NCBI RefSeq assembly: GCF_030553305.1
Contig: NZ_JARRAH010000001.1
Location: 2,666,001-2,730,000, forward strand
Direction of reading: 5' to 3'
Length of the DNA stretch: 64,000 bases
From: Halomarina ordinaria
GTDB lineage: Archaea; Halobacteriota; Halobacteria; Halobacteriales; Haloarculaceae
In this document: piece by piece, positions 34,249 to 42,976 of the stretch
Numbering within the stretch: position 1 is the first letter of the stretch
Layout of the letters: every line of letters starts with the position of its first letter
The notes under the pieces: model-generated
Told to the model about the DNA's origin: nothing
Database searches by the model: none
The model's input: the letters and a program-made list of their open reading frames with translations, nothing else
Program-made: the position numbers and the translations under genes

Positions 34249-36444
34249 ATGGAACTGACGGTCGAACCGTTACCGCGACAGCGCGGCGGGGACGGGCTGG
34301 CGCACGTCGCCCGCGAGACGATGGCCGACCTGGGCGTCGAGAGCGGCGACTACCTCCTCGTCCGCGGGCCGGAGGGCGACCGGGCGGTCGCGCAGGTCCT
34401 CCCCTCGAACGACGTCGACGACGGCGCGATTCGGCTGGACGAGCAGGTCCGCCGGACGGGTCGCGTCGAGGCGGGCGAGTCGGTCACCGCGGAGCGAACC
34501 ACGGTCGAGTCGGCCGACCGCGTGGAGGTCGCCCTGCCGGCGGGTCTCGGCGCCGAGGAGGGACTGAAGCTCGCCCTCCGCGAGGAGCTCATCGGGCAGG
34601 CGGTCGTCGTGGGACAGACCGTCCCCGTCTCCCTCGCCGTCGGGTCGCGAGAGGAGGCGCAGTACCTCCCCGTCCGAATCGCGGCGGCGCGACCGAGCGA
34701 CCGGGTCGTGGTCCGCGACTGGACGCGCGTCCAGCTCTCGCCCGACGCCGACGCGGGGCTCTCGCTCGACGCGGTCGTCGGCGGTCGGGGAGGAACCGAG
34801 GTCACCTACGAGGACGTCGGCGGCCTCGACGCGGAACTCGAACAGGTCCGCGAGATGGTCGAACTCCCGGTGCGCCACCCCGAACTGTTCGACGTGCTCG
34901 GGGTCGCCCCCCCGAGCGGCGTCCTGCTCCACGGCCCGCCGGGGACGGGCAAGACGCTCATGGCGCGAGCCGTCGCCGCCGAACTGGACGCCTCGTTCGT
35001 CGAGGTCTCCGGACCGGAGGTCGCCTCGGCGTACCGCGGCGAGAGCGAGGAACGCCTCCGGGAGGTGTTCGAGGAGGCCGCAGCGAACGACCCCGCGGTC
35101 GTCCTCCTCGACGACCTCGAGTCGCTGGCCCCCCGCGACGACGAGGCCGGCGGACGGGTCGTCGCCCAGCTCGTCTCGCTGCTGGACGACCGCGCCGAAC
35201 GCGGCCGGGTCACCGTCGTCGGGACGACCGACCGCCTCGACACGGTCGACCCCGCCCTCCGAAGACCCGGCCGGTTCGACCGCGAGATAGAGGTCGGCGT
35301 CCCCGACCGCGACGGCCGCGAGGAGATACTGCGCATCCACACCCGCTGGATGCCCCTCGACGACGACGTCGACCTCGCTCGGCTCGCGGCGGTGACCCAC
35401 GGCTTCGTCGGTGCCGACCTCGAGAACCTCGTCCGCGAGAGCGCCATGTGCACCCTGCGACGCCTCCGCGCCGACGCAGACCTCGCGGACGGGACCCTCG
35501 ACGCGGACCTCCTGGCGTCGCTGTCGGTGAGCGACGACGACGTCAGGACCGCCCTCCGCTCGGTCGAACCCTCCGCGCTCAGGGAGGTGTTCGTCGAGGT
35601 GCCGGAGGTCGCCTGGGACGACGTCGGCGGTCTCGAGGACACGAAAGAGCGCCTCCAGGAGACCGTCCAGTGGCCCCTCGAGTACCCCGAGGCGTTCGAC
35701 CGCGTCGGGCTGACCCCCGCCAACGGCGTCCTGCTGTACGGCCCGCCGGGGACCGGCAAGACGCTGCTGGCGAAGGCCGTCGCCAACGAGTCCCAGAGCA
35801 ACTTCATCTCGGTCAAGGGCCCCGAACTGCTCGACAAGTACGTCGGGGAGTCCGAGAAGGGCGTCCGGGAGATATTCGAGAAGGCCCGGGCGAACGCCCC
35901 CGCCGTCGTCTTCTTCGACGAGATAGACGCGCTCGCCGGCGAACGCGGTCGGAACCGGGGGGACGCCGGCGTCTCCGAGCGCGTCGTCTCCCAACTGCTC
36001 ACGGAACTCGACGGCCTCGAGGAACTGGAGGACGTCGTCGTCGTCGCGACGACCAACCGCCCCGAACTGCTCGACGACGCCCTGTTACGTCCCGGTCGCC
36101 TCGACCGACACGTCCACGTCCCCACGCCCGACGAGGCGGCCCGGCGCGAGATATTCGCCGTCCACACCCGGGGGAAGCCCCTGGCCGACGACGTCGACCT
36201 CGACGACCTCGCCCGGCGCACCGAGGGCTACGTCGGCGCGGACGTCGAGGCGGTCTGCCGCGAGGCGGCGACGGTCGCCGTCCGCTCGTTCGTCCGGACG
36301 GGCACGCCGCGGGTCGAGGAACTCGACGTGACGGCGGCGCACTTCGAGCGCGCGCTCGAGTCGCTCGACCCGAGCTCGCTCGGCGACGAACGGTTCGCGG
36401 CCGACCGTCGAGGAGCGGACTGGCCGTCCGAGTTCGAGGAGTGA
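34249..36444 (+). CDS. CDC48-family AAA ATPase with altered first ATPase domain
   Basis: A 731-residue AAA+ protein: N-terminal substrate-binding domain (residues 1-185), D1 with Walker A GPPGTGKT at 229-236, and D2 with GPPGTGKT at 498-505. D2 is canonical (DEID Walker B, TTNRPELLDDALLRPGRLDR). In D1 the Walker B is LLDDLE, with Asp in place of the catalytic Glu, and sensor 1 reads GTTDR where Asn is usual. CDC48/VAT-type hexamers unfold proteins, often for the proteasome. Here D1 may bind but hydrolyse ATP poorly. The ATG at 34249 is preferred over an upstream GTG at 34234. This is probably one of several CDC48 paralogues. Confidence 0.92.
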   Translation: MELTVEPLPRQRGGDGLAHVARETMADLGVESGDYLLVRGPEGDRAVAQVLPSNDVDDGAIRLDEQVRRTGRVEAGESVTAERTTVESADRVEVALPAGLGAEEGLKLALREELIGQAVVVGQTVPVSLAVGSREEAQYLPVRIAAARPSDRVVVRDWTRVQLSPDADAGLSLDAVVGGRGGTEVTYEDVGGLDAELEQVREMVELPVRHPELFDVLGVAPPSGVLLHGPPGTGKTLMARAVAAELDASFVEVSGPEVASAYRGESEERLREVFEEAAANDPAVVLLDDLESLAPRDDEAGGRVVAQLVSLLDDRAERGRVTVVGTTDRLDTVDPALRRPGRFDREIEVGVPDRDGREEILRIHTRWMPLDDDVDLARLAAVTHGFVGADLENLVRESAMCTLRRLRADADLADGTLDADLLASLSVSDDDVRTALRSVEPSALREVFVEVPEVAWDDVGGLEDTKERLQETVQWPLEYPEAFDRVGLTPANGVLLYGPPGTGKTLLAKAVANESQSNFISVKGPELLDKYVGESEKGVREIFEKARANAPAVVFFDEIDALAGERGRNRGDAGVSERVVSQLLTELDGLEELEDVVVVATTNRPELLDDALLRPGRLDRHVHVPTPDEAARREIFAVHTRGKPLADDVDLDDLARRTEGYVGADVEAVCREAATVAVRSFVRTGTPRVEELDVTAAHFERALESLDPSSLGDERFAADRRGADWPSEFEE

Positions 36445-36447
36445 ACG

Positions 36448-37182
36448 TCAGGCGTCGGCGACGACGAGGACGTACCGGCCGCGCTCGCGCTCGACCTCCT
36501 CGACGTGCCGGACGTCGAAGCCGGCCTCGGCCACGAGGTCGCGCCAGTAGCGCGCCGGGTCCGTCGACCCGTCGTGGGTGATGCGCAGTTCGAGAACCCC
36601 GAGCGTGCCGCCCGGTGCGCACACCCGGTGGGCCTCGGCCGCCGCGCGCCGCGCGGCGGCTTCCGGGAGGTCGTGGAGCACGCGGCAGGCGGTCACGACG
36701 TCGACGCTCCCGTCCGCGACGGGAAGCCGGGCCGCGTCGCCGCGGACGACCGCGGCGTCGAGGCCGGCGCGCACGGCGTTGCGCCGGGCGAGCGCGGGCG
36801 CGTTGCCGAGGATGACCCGGTCGTCGAAGACGTCGACGCCGACGACGGTCGTCTCGGGTGCGAGCGTCGGAGCGAGCCCGACGAGCGAGCGCCCCGTCCC
36901 GCAGCCCACGTCGAGCACGCGGTCGGCCCCGTCGAGCGGGAGCGCCGCCGCGAGGAGCGCGTACTTCTCGCCGTCGAGACGCCACGGCGGCGGCCGGAGG
37001 AGCTTCGAGAGCGTCCGGTAGTCGGTGCGCGCGCCCCACAGTCCGAGCGCGACGGCGAGGAGTCGGCGGGTGCGCCGGGTCGACGCGACGGCGAGGAGCG
37101 CCCCGGCCGCGAGCGCGAGCGTGCCGAGGGCTAGCGCTCGTCCGCGCCGTCGCCAGTGGTAGATTCCGAAGTAGTAGGACAC
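36448..37182 (-). CDS. Membrane-anchored SAM-dependent methyltransferase
   Basis: A 244-residue protein. Two hydrophobic stretches (about residues 15-33 and 40-50) anchor the N-terminus. A class I methyltransferase domain follows: VLDVGCGTGRS (motif I), VVGVDVFDD (acidic residue for the SAM ribose), VRGDAARLPVADGSVDVV and GGTLGVLEL. The pattern resembles UbiE-type C-methyltransferases, so a membrane-embedded lipid or quinone substrate is plausible but unproven. It ends 3 bp from the convergent CDC48 gene. Confidence 0.85.
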   Translation of the reverse strand: MSYYFGIYHWRRRGRALALGTLALAAGALLAVASTRRTRRLLAVALGLWGARTDYRTLSKLLRPPPWRLDGEKYALLAAALPLDGADRVLDVGCGTGRSLVGLAPTLAPETTVVGVDVFDDRVILGNAPALARRNAVRAGLDAAVVRGDAARLPVADGSVDVVTACRVLHDLPEAAARRAAAEAHRVCAPGGTLGVLELRITHDGSTDPARYWRDLVAEAGFDVRHVEEVERERGRYVLVVADA

Positions 37183-37242
37183 GGTCCGGTCACCCGCTCG
37201 CGGTCGTCACGGCTCGACCCGGCGACCGGCGTCGGGAACGCC

Positions 37243-37542
37243 TCACTCGCCCGACAGCGGTTCGCCTCGCTTGGTTACCTTCGTCGCCGGCAGGCCGGCG
37301 CGCTCGGCGTGTTCGTACACGGTCTCCTCGTCCTCCGCCCGGTAGTGACAGAACGTCCCGACGACCTGCTCGTCGCCGTTCGTCAGCACCTCCGAGTCCA
37401 CCCACTCGATGTCCCTGCCCTCCTCGCGGAGCGTCGACAGCGTCTCGCCGGACGCCTCGGCCGCCGCCGAGAGTTCGTCCCGGGATATCGGTTCGTCCAG
37501 TTCGCGCAGGATGAGGAAGTCGTCCACTGCGTCGTTCGACAT
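37243..37542 (-). CDS. DUF4242-type small protein
   Basis: A 99-residue soluble protein. The pattern FLILRELDEPISRDELSAAA, then DIEWVDSEVL, then GTFCHYRAEDEETVYEHAERAGLPAT matches the ferredoxin-fold family known as DUF4242, in which a short beta strand with FC or CL is followed by an acidic helix. The start MSNDAVDD at 37542 is chosen over the longer frame start. No partner gene is evident; a methyltransferase lies downstream on the same strand. Function unknown. Confidence 0.75.
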   Translation of the reverse strand: MSNDAVDDFLILRELDEPISRDELSAAAEASGETLSTLREEGRDIEWVDSEVLTNGDEQVVGTFCHYRAEDEETVYEHAERAGLPATKVTKRGEPLSGE

Positions 37543-37633
37543 GGTCCGACACCTCCTTTCGGCCCGGGACGTGTAAGTTCTTTTCACGGTTCATGATAAC
37601 TCTCGTCGATACTCCGGCCGACGTCAGTGACCG

Positions 37634-37888
37634 TCACCACTCCGTGAGCCAGTCGGGGGCGAGGCGGGCGCGACAGCGCGTGCAGTAGACGGTCGTGACG
37701 TCGTTCTCGGCGTCGCACTGCGGGCAGGCCACGCTCGCTCGGCGCCGAACGGCGGCGAGGGTTCCGGCGGCGCGCGCGTCCCCCGCGAACGTCCCGCGAC
37801 CGTCGGTCGACCTCCCGACCGTCAGGTAGGTCGCCGTCACGGCGGCGAGGAGCGCGACGACCGACAGCGCGGCGAGCAGCGTCGACAT
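37634..37888 (-). CDS. Small membrane-anchored zinc-ribbon protein
   Basis: An 84-residue protein starting MSTLLAALSVVALLAAV (single N-terminal membrane helix), with a C-terminal zinc ribbon CPQCDAENDVTTVYCTRC (C-x2-C ... C-x2-C). It starts 1 bp after the stop of the upstream binding-protein gene, so it is likely the last gene of that operon. Haloarchaea have many such helix-plus-ribbon proteins of unknown function. Confidence 0.75.
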   Translation of the reverse strand: MSTLLAALSVVALLAAVTATYLTVGRSTDGRGTFAGDARAAGTLAAVRRRASVACPQCDAENDVTTVYCTRCRARLAPDWLTEW

Positions 37889-37889
37889 C

Positions 37890-38870
37890 TCACGCCTCCT
37901 CGCCCCCGCGACCGATGCGCTCGGCGTAGTCCCGGAGCGCGGGTGCCTCGGCGTCGAGGTAGTCGTTCGTCCAGACGGCGTCCGGGTCGGTCGGGCCGTC
38001 GAGGAGGTCGGTCTCGGCGAGCATCGCGTCGAGACGGTGCCACCGCTCGCCGTCGTGGGCCCCCCACCCCGCCGTCCGGACGTGGTCGGTGAACTGGAGC
38101 GACTCGGCGGCGGCCCGGAACTTGTCCGTCTCGATGGCTCGACGGCGTTCGAGCGTCGCGTTGCGGGCGACGAGCGCCTCGATGGCCGCCTCCGGGTCGT
38201 TCGTCGCCGCCGCCCACCCCCTCGCGGTCGCCCGGAGGAACGCGCGCAGCGTCCCCGCACTGGACTCGGCGAACGCGCGGTTGGTCACGAGCGTCATGCC
38301 GTAGACGCCGAGGTAGTCGCCGATGGGGAGTTCGTCGGCGGTCCGGTCGTACTCGCGTTCGAGTTCCAGCCCGTTCGTGACGACGCCCACCGCGGCGTCG
38401 ACGCTCCCGTCGAGGAGTTTGTGCTGGACGCGGTGGTGCGTGTTCGGGTCCACCCCCTGCAAATCCACCTCGTCGGCGATGCCCACCTGTTCGAGCAGTT
38501 GCGCGGCGAGGATGCGCGTCTTCGTCGCCGACGGCGCGACGGTCCGGCCGGCCAGTTGTTCGGGGCGTTCGAGCGATTCGCCGAAGACGTCCCGGAGGGT
38601 GTAGACCGCCGCCGGCGTCTTCTTCGTCACCGCCGCCACCGCCAGCGGTTCGAACCCCTCGCTCTGTGTGGCGAGGACGGCGCTCGCCCCCGCGAGGCCG
38701 ACGTCGGCGCGCCCCCGGGCGGCCTGTTCGGCCGCGAACGGCGACCCGTGGCCCTCGACGAACTGCACGTCGAGGCCCTCCTCGTCGTAGAACCCCCGCT
38801 CCCGGGCGAGGAAGTACGGCGCCTGGAAGCCGTTCGGCTCCCAGTTCAGCTGGAAGGTGAGGGGCGCCAT
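37890..38870 (-). CDS. NMT1/THI5-like substrate-binding protein (third of three)
   Basis: A 326-residue protein with the ThiY/SsuA-type fold: FQLNWEPNGFQAPYFLARERGFYDEEGLDVQFVEG at the start, then GRADVGLAGASAVL and DGSVDAAVGVVTNG. Such proteins bind small heterocycles or sulfonates for ABC transporters. The N-terminus (MAPLTFQLNW) has no signal peptide or lipobox, and no permease or ATPase gene is adjacent. Its start overlaps the stop of the preceding paralogue (TGATG at 38868-38872). The yeast THI5 CCCFC motif is absent. Either it acts in the cytoplasm or is exported in an unrecognised way. Confidence 0.82.
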   Translation of the reverse strand: MAPLTFQLNWEPNGFQAPYFLARERGFYDEEGLDVQFVEGHGSPFAAEQAARGRADVGLAGASAVLATQSEGFEPLAVAAVTKKTPAAVYTLRDVFGESLERPEQLAGRTVAPSATKTRILAAQLLEQVGIADEVDLQGVDPNTHHRVQHKLLDGSVDAAVGVVTNGLELEREYDRTADELPIGDYLGVYGMTLVTNRAFAESSAGTLRAFLRATARGWAAATNDPEAAIEALVARNATLERRRAIETDKFRAAAESLQFTDHVRTAGWGAHDGERWHRLDAMLAETDLLDGPTDPDAVWTNDYLDAEAPALRDYAERIGRGGEEA

Positions 38871-39856
38871 CACGGCACCTCCGGGCGGAACGTCCCCTCG
38901 GGGATGCGGTCGACGCCGAGCGCCTCCGGCCCGGCCACGTCGAGCAGGTGGTCGAACAGCCGCTCCATGCCGTCGATACGCGCCTCGTCCCAGTCGCGCA
39001 CGACCATGTCGCGCCAGCCGTCCCGGACCGCGCGGACGATGGCCGGGTCGTCGTACGTCATCAGTTCCTCGCCGACGACCTCCCAGTGGTCGTCCTCGCT
39101 CACGAGGCGGTCGACCACGTCGCGGTAGGCGCCCTTGAACCCGCGCACCGTCTCGGGGTGCGCCTCGAAGAACGACTCGCTCGTGAGGAACGTCGAGATC
39201 GGGAGGCGCTCGTCGGTCTCCGAGAGGCGCTGGACGAGGTCGGCCATCGGGAGCACCTCGCGGTACGGTCCGCGCTCGGTTATCTCGGGGACGATGGGCC
39301 AGAACTGGAGGACGGCGTCCACCTCGCCGTCGTGGAGCATTCGCGTGAGGCCGACCTTCGACCCCGCCTCCACGGGGGTCGCCGCCTCGTCCGGGTCGAA
39401 CCCGTGGTACTCGCGGCAGGCCGCCCGCGTCAGGATCCAGTTCTTGTCGAGGCGACGGACGACACCGATGCGGTGGTCCGGCAGGTCGGTGAGGTCCTCG
39501 ATGTCGGTGTCCTCGGGGGCGACGAGGCCCCCGACGGTCCGGCCGTAGGGGTGGAAGGCGACGATGCTCGCGCCCTCGCTCCGCTCGCGGGCCGTCGAGA
39601 TGTAGTCGATGTCGATGAGGTCGGCCTCGCCCTCCTGCAGGCGCGCCTCGACCGTCTCCATCCCGCCTTCCAGCTCGTCCGAGACCAGTTGCACGTCGAG
39701 GTGGAAGCCGTGGTCGTGGTCCAGCCCCAGGCGCTTGATGGTGTAGAGCATGTAGCGCGGGCTGCCGTTGTGTTCGAAGCGCGCGCGCATCACCGGCCGG
39801 TCACCCGGGTCGTCGTGGACGGCGTCGAGCGCCGCCTGCTGGTCGGCGACGTTCAT
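38870..39856 (-). CDS. NMT1/THI5-like protein (second of three)
   Basis: A 328-residue paralogue with the same two-lobe binding-protein layout: RARFEHNGSPRYMLYTIKRLGL, VEARLQEGEADLIDIDYIS, HRIGVVRRLDKNWILTR and LTRMLHDGEVDAVLQFWPIV. Compared with the other two it lacks the classical EGL motif after the first strand and has a distinctive N-terminal leader (MNVADQQAALDAV). There is no signal sequence. The start overlaps the stop of the first paralogue in ATGA and its own stop overlaps the third, so all three are translationally coupled. Ligand unknown. Confidence 0.8.
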   Translation of the reverse strand: MNVADQQAALDAVHDDPGDRPVMRARFEHNGSPRYMLYTIKRLGLDHDHGFHLDVQLVSDELEGGMETVEARLQEGEADLIDIDYISTARERSEGASIVAFHPYGRTVGGLVAPEDTDIEDLTDLPDHRIGVVRRLDKNWILTRAACREYHGFDPDEAATPVEAGSKVGLTRMLHDGEVDAVLQFWPIVPEITERGPYREVLPMADLVQRLSETDERLPISTFLTSESFFEAHPETVRGFKGAYRDVVDRLVSEDDHWEVVGEELMTYDDPAIVRAVRDGWRDMVVRDWDEARIDGMERLFDHLLDVAGPEALGVDRIPEGTFRPEVP

Positions 39857-40752
39857 CGTCGCACCGGGCTCACGATGGCGTCGAGGTCGGCCCCCCCGTC
39901 GATGAGCCGCCGGCGCTTCATCCAGTCGAGCTGTTCGCCCAGCTCCTCCCGGTCGACGAACTCGGGGGTCTCGTAGGTCGGGACGTCGATGCTCGCGAGC
40001 AGGGCCTCGCGGTCGACGTCCTCGAAGAGGTCGGGGGCGACGTCGGCGTCCGCGTCGAGCATCGCGAGGTACTCCTCGCGGAACGCCTCCGGGTCCTCGT
40101 TGATGTCCTCGACCGCCCGGCTGTACCCCCGCATGAACGCCTCCAGGTCCTCCCCCGCCAGTTCCTCGCCGGCGACGATGCCCATGTGGTTCTCGAACTC
40201 GAGGACGGGTCGGAAGCCGAGGTGGTCGGCGAGCGTGCTCTGGGGTTCGAGCAGCGAGATGGCCTCCACCTCGCCGTCGCGGAGCGCGCGGAGGCGGTCG
40301 GTCGGCATCCCGTGGTGTTCGAGCGTCACCTCGTCGGCCGGGACGTGCGCTTCGAGCGCCCGGACGACGGTGTACTCCTGTCCCGTCCGGCGGTTCACCC
40401 CCACCGGGACGCCCGCGAGGTCGGCCGGTTCCTCGACGTCGCTGTCCGGCCGGACGTAGACCGTGTAGGGCTGGTCGGCGAACGTCCCGCAGGCGACGAC
40501 CCGCCCGTCGCGCATGTCCCAGGTGCGCTTGATGGACTCCCACTTGCAGATGGGGTAGAGGTCGACGTCGTGGTCGCCGGTCAGCGTCTCCTCGGCCGGG
40601 ATGTACTTCCAGTCGACGTCTCCCCGGTCGCGCTCGACGAGGTCGACGTCGAGCCCCTCCGCTGCGAAATACCCCCGTTCGCTCGCCACCCGCTGCGGAA
40701 GCATGAACGAGAACGGCAGGTGGAAGAGCCGAACATTGTTACTCCGTGCCAT
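39853..40752 (-). CDS. NMT1/THI5-like protein (first of three)
   Basis: A 299-residue binding-protein homologue: PFSFMLPQRVASERGYFAAEGLDVDLVE, then VACGTFADQPYTVYVRPDSDVE, then RLRALRDGEVEAISLLEPQ. It starts the coupled set of three plus the zinc-ribbon gene. The N-terminus MARSNNVRLFHLPF is not a secretion signal. A strong TATA element (TTTTTATAA, 40779-40787 on the minus strand) lies about 30 bp upstream, so the mRNA should be leaderless. The divergent neighbour is a cupin. The substrate cannot be inferred. Confidence 0.82.
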   Translation of the reverse strand: MARSNNVRLFHLPFSFMLPQRVASERGYFAAEGLDVDLVERDRGDVDWKYIPAEETLTGDHDVDLYPICKWESIKRTWDMRDGRVVACGTFADQPYTVYVRPDSDVEEPADLAGVPVGVNRRTGQEYTVVRALEAHVPADEVTLEHHGMPTDRLRALRDGEVEAISLLEPQSTLADHLGFRPVLEFENHMGIVAGEELAGEDLEAFMRGYSRAVEDINEDPEAFREEYLAMLDADADVAPDLFEDVDREALLASIDVPTYETPEFVDREELGEQLDWMKRRRLIDGGADLDAIVSPVRR

Positions 40753-40834
40753 GATATAGACGGTGAGACCATACTGTTATAAAAATAATGCAAGAATATT
40801 TATGAACCCGCGTCGGTTCGTGGTACCCACTGAC
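40753..40834. promoter_or_regulatory. Divergent promoter between THI5-like operon and cupin
   Basis: An 82-bp AT-rich spacer. On the minus strand TTTTTATAA (40779-40787) serves the binding-protein operon. On the plus strand AATATTTATG (40795-40804) lies about 33-38 bp before the cupin ATG. The two cores are only about 8 bp apart, so one regulator could control both directions. Confidence 0.6.
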
Positions 40835-41209
40835 ATGTACCACGTCGCAGCGGTCGACCGCGAACCCGTGGAGGTCGCGGAGGGGGTGTACCTGGCGGAC
40901 CTGGCGACGGGCGAGCGCGCCTCGATGAAGTTCTGGCGCATCGAGCCGGGCGCGACGCTCCCGACGCACCGCCACCACAACGAGCAGATCGGGTTCGTCA
41001 TCAGCGGGACGCTGACCGCCGTCCTGGAGGACGGCGAGCACACGCTCGCGCCGGGCGACTCCTACGCCTTCCGGAGCGACGAACTCCACGGCGCGCGGAA
41101 CCGGGGGGCGGAACCGGCCGTCGGCATCGGCGTCCTCAGTCCGCCGCGCGAGGAACCGGAGTGGGCGACGAAACGTCGCGCTGGCGCGCGCGCCGACTCC
41201 GACGACTGA
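40835..41209 (+). CDS. Cupin-domain protein
   Basis: A 124-residue single-domain cupin. The first motif is PTHRHHNEQIGFVISG, with His and Glu metal ligands, and the second is APGDSYAFRSDELHG with the final His. Such proteins are metal-dependent isomerases, dioxygenases or small-molecule sensors. The MYHVAAVD start at 40835 fits the TATA spacing; earlier in-frame codons would lie inside the promoter. It is divergent from the THI5-like operon and may act on, or sense, the same compound. It converges with an AOR-family gene, whose stop is 14 bp away. Confidence 0.85.
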   Translation: MYHVAAVDREPVEVAEGVYLADLATGERASMKFWRIEPGATLPTHRHHNEQIGFVISGTLTAVLEDGEHTLAPGDSYAFRSDELHGARNRGAEPAVGIGVLSPPREEPEWATKRRAGARADSDD

Positions 41210-41223
41210 ACCGCGTTCGAGGA

Positions 41224-42885
41224 CTACTCCGGGATCAGGTCCGCGGGCACCGTTCCGTCCTCGTTCCACCCGCGTGCCTCGTAGTAGGCGGAGAGCGCCG
41301 CCTCGAACCCCGGCAGGTCGTAGGGGAGGGCGTCGTCGCTCCGGTCGAACCCGCGCCGGTTGTTGAAGTGGCGTTCGAGCGTGACGACGCGTTCGCCCAC
41401 CGCGAGGAGGTCCTCGTAGTCGGCGTCGAACAGCGCTTCGAGGCGCTCGTCGGTCACCACGTCGCGGGAGAACCGACAGACGATACCCGAATCGAGGAAC
41501 GCGTTTCGCGCCTCCTTCTCGACGAGTCGCGCCGGCTTCCCGTCGAACCCCTCGCGGTCGAGGGCGTACTCGGGTTCGACGAGGGGGTACTCGTAGGCGT
41601 ACATGCTCCCGTAGAGGTGGTCCGCGCCGCGGTTCGAGGTGGCGAACGCGAGCGCCTGGCCGTGGAGGGCGCGCCCGTCGTGCGCCGAGAACTCCATCCC
41701 CTTGCTCGTCCAGTTCTCGACGCCGAGGTCCCCGTGGGCGCGGTCGATACCCTCCGCGAGCAGGTCGCCGACCCCCTCGCGGTAGGCGATACGCTCGACG
41801 AGGTCGTGGACCAGGTCGACGTCGCCGAAGGCGTCCTCGCTGGCGAGGTAGGCGGCGACGACGTCGCCGCACGAGATGGTGTCCAGGCCGAACTCGTCAC
41901 AGAGGTCGTTCGACTGCATCACGGCGTGGAGGTCGTCGACCCCCGCGTTCGCCCCGAACGCCATCACCGTCTCGTACTCCGGCCCCTCGGTCTCCAGTCC
42001 GGTCTCCTCGTCGCGCGTCGGCAACTTGCAGGCGAACGCGCAGGACGAACACGTCCCCTTCTTGTACTTCTTCGTCTCGATGGCGTCGCCGCCGATGGCC
42101 GCCGCCCCCTCGAACGAGCGCTCGGAGAAGTAGCGCGTCGGGAGCGCGCCCACCTCGTTCGCGTACGTCGTCAGCCCCGCCGTCCCCTGTCGTTTCATCA
42201 CGCTGTCGGAGCCGGCGGCCTCGCGGTGGACGGCCGCCGCCTCGTCCGGGAGGTCGAGCGAGCGCTCGACGCTCCCGTCGAACGTCAGCGCCTTCACGTT
42301 CTTCGACCCCATGACCGCGCCGAGGCCGCCGCGCCCGAACGTCCGGTGGTCGGTCGTCACGATGGCCGCGAAGCGCACCCGGTTCTCGCCCGCCGGCCCG
42401 ACGCACGCGACCTGGTCGGCGCCGAGGCCGTGGTGCTCCTCGACGTACGCCGACACCTCCGAGACGACGGCGTCCGCGAGGTCCGGGACCGCCTCGAACG
42501 CGACGCCGTCGTCCCGGACGTGGACGACGAGGGGGTCGTCGCTCGCCCCGACGAGTTCGACGGCCGGATGGCCCGTCGCGAGGAAGTGCCGCGAGAGGAA
42601 CCCCCCGGCGTTCGAGGAGAGCAGGCCGCCGGTCAGCGGCGAGAGGCCCGTACACGAGAGTCGTCCGGTGAAACTCGTCCTCGAGGCCTGGAGGGGGCCG
42701 GCGGCGAAGACCAGCCGGTTCTCCGGGCCGAACGGGTCGGCGTCGAAGGGGACACGGTCGTGGGCGAGTTTCGTCCCGACGCCCCGGCCGCCGACGTAGT
42801 CGGTGAGCACGTCGTCGCAGGCCGTCTCGGTCGTCTCGCGGCGACTCACGTCCACCGTCAGCAGCGGGCCGGTCGCGTGCAGCAT
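41224..42885 (-). CDS. Aldehyde:ferredoxin oxidoreductase family protein (first AOR)
   Basis: A 553-residue tungsten-type AOR-family protein. GGRGVGTKL near the start and CVGPAGENRVRFA with RGGLGAVMGSKNVKA are pterin-binding features. The [4Fe-4S] ligands are present: Cys279, Cys282, Cys286 (TCSSCAFAC) and Cys470 (GIVCRF). The enzyme family oxidises aldehydes to acids with ferredoxin as acceptor in the cytoplasm. The length is slightly short of the 605 residues of Pyrococcus AOR. It is divergent from a VOC-protein gene, with 91 bp between starts. The substrate is unknown. Confidence 0.93.
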   Translation of the reverse strand: MLHATGPLLTVDVSRRETTETACDDVLTDYVGGRGVGTKLAHDRVPFDADPFGPENRLVFAAGPLQASRTSFTGRLSCTGLSPLTGGLLSSNAGGFLSRHFLATGHPAVELVGASDDPLVVHVRDDGVAFEAVPDLADAVVSEVSAYVEEHHGLGADQVACVGPAGENRVRFAAIVTTDHRTFGRGGLGAVMGSKNVKALTFDGSVERSLDLPDEAAAVHREAAGSDSVMKRQGTAGLTTYANEVGALPTRYFSERSFEGAAAIGGDAIETKKYKKGTCSSCAFACKLPTRDEETGLETEGPEYETVMAFGANAGVDDLHAVMQSNDLCDEFGLDTISCGDVVAAYLASEDAFGDVDLVHDLVERIAYREGVGDLLAEGIDRAHGDLGVENWTSKGMEFSAHDGRALHGQALAFATSNRGADHLYGSMYAYEYPLVEPEYALDREGFDGKPARLVEKEARNAFLDSGIVCRFSRDVVTDERLEALFDADYEDLLAVGERVVTLERHFNNRRGFDRSDDALPYDLPGFEAALSAYYEARGWNEDGTVPADLIPE

Positions 42886-42976
42886 CGACTCGCGTACGTG
42901 GGCGCCGAGTGTTAAACCTTGGCGCGTCCCGTGGTACCGGGGAAACCTCTTTACCGCGACGCGTGGGGGTCCACGT

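Noticed and set aside
37890-40752. Complete ABC importer operon
   Set aside because: Only binding-protein-like genes are present. No permease or ATPase gene occurs in the flanking 5 kb on either side, and no signal peptides are visible.
37890-40752. THI5-type pyrimidine synthases
   Set aside because: The CCCFC motif that marks yeast-type THI5 enzymes is not present in any of the three; the fold similarity alone is not enough.
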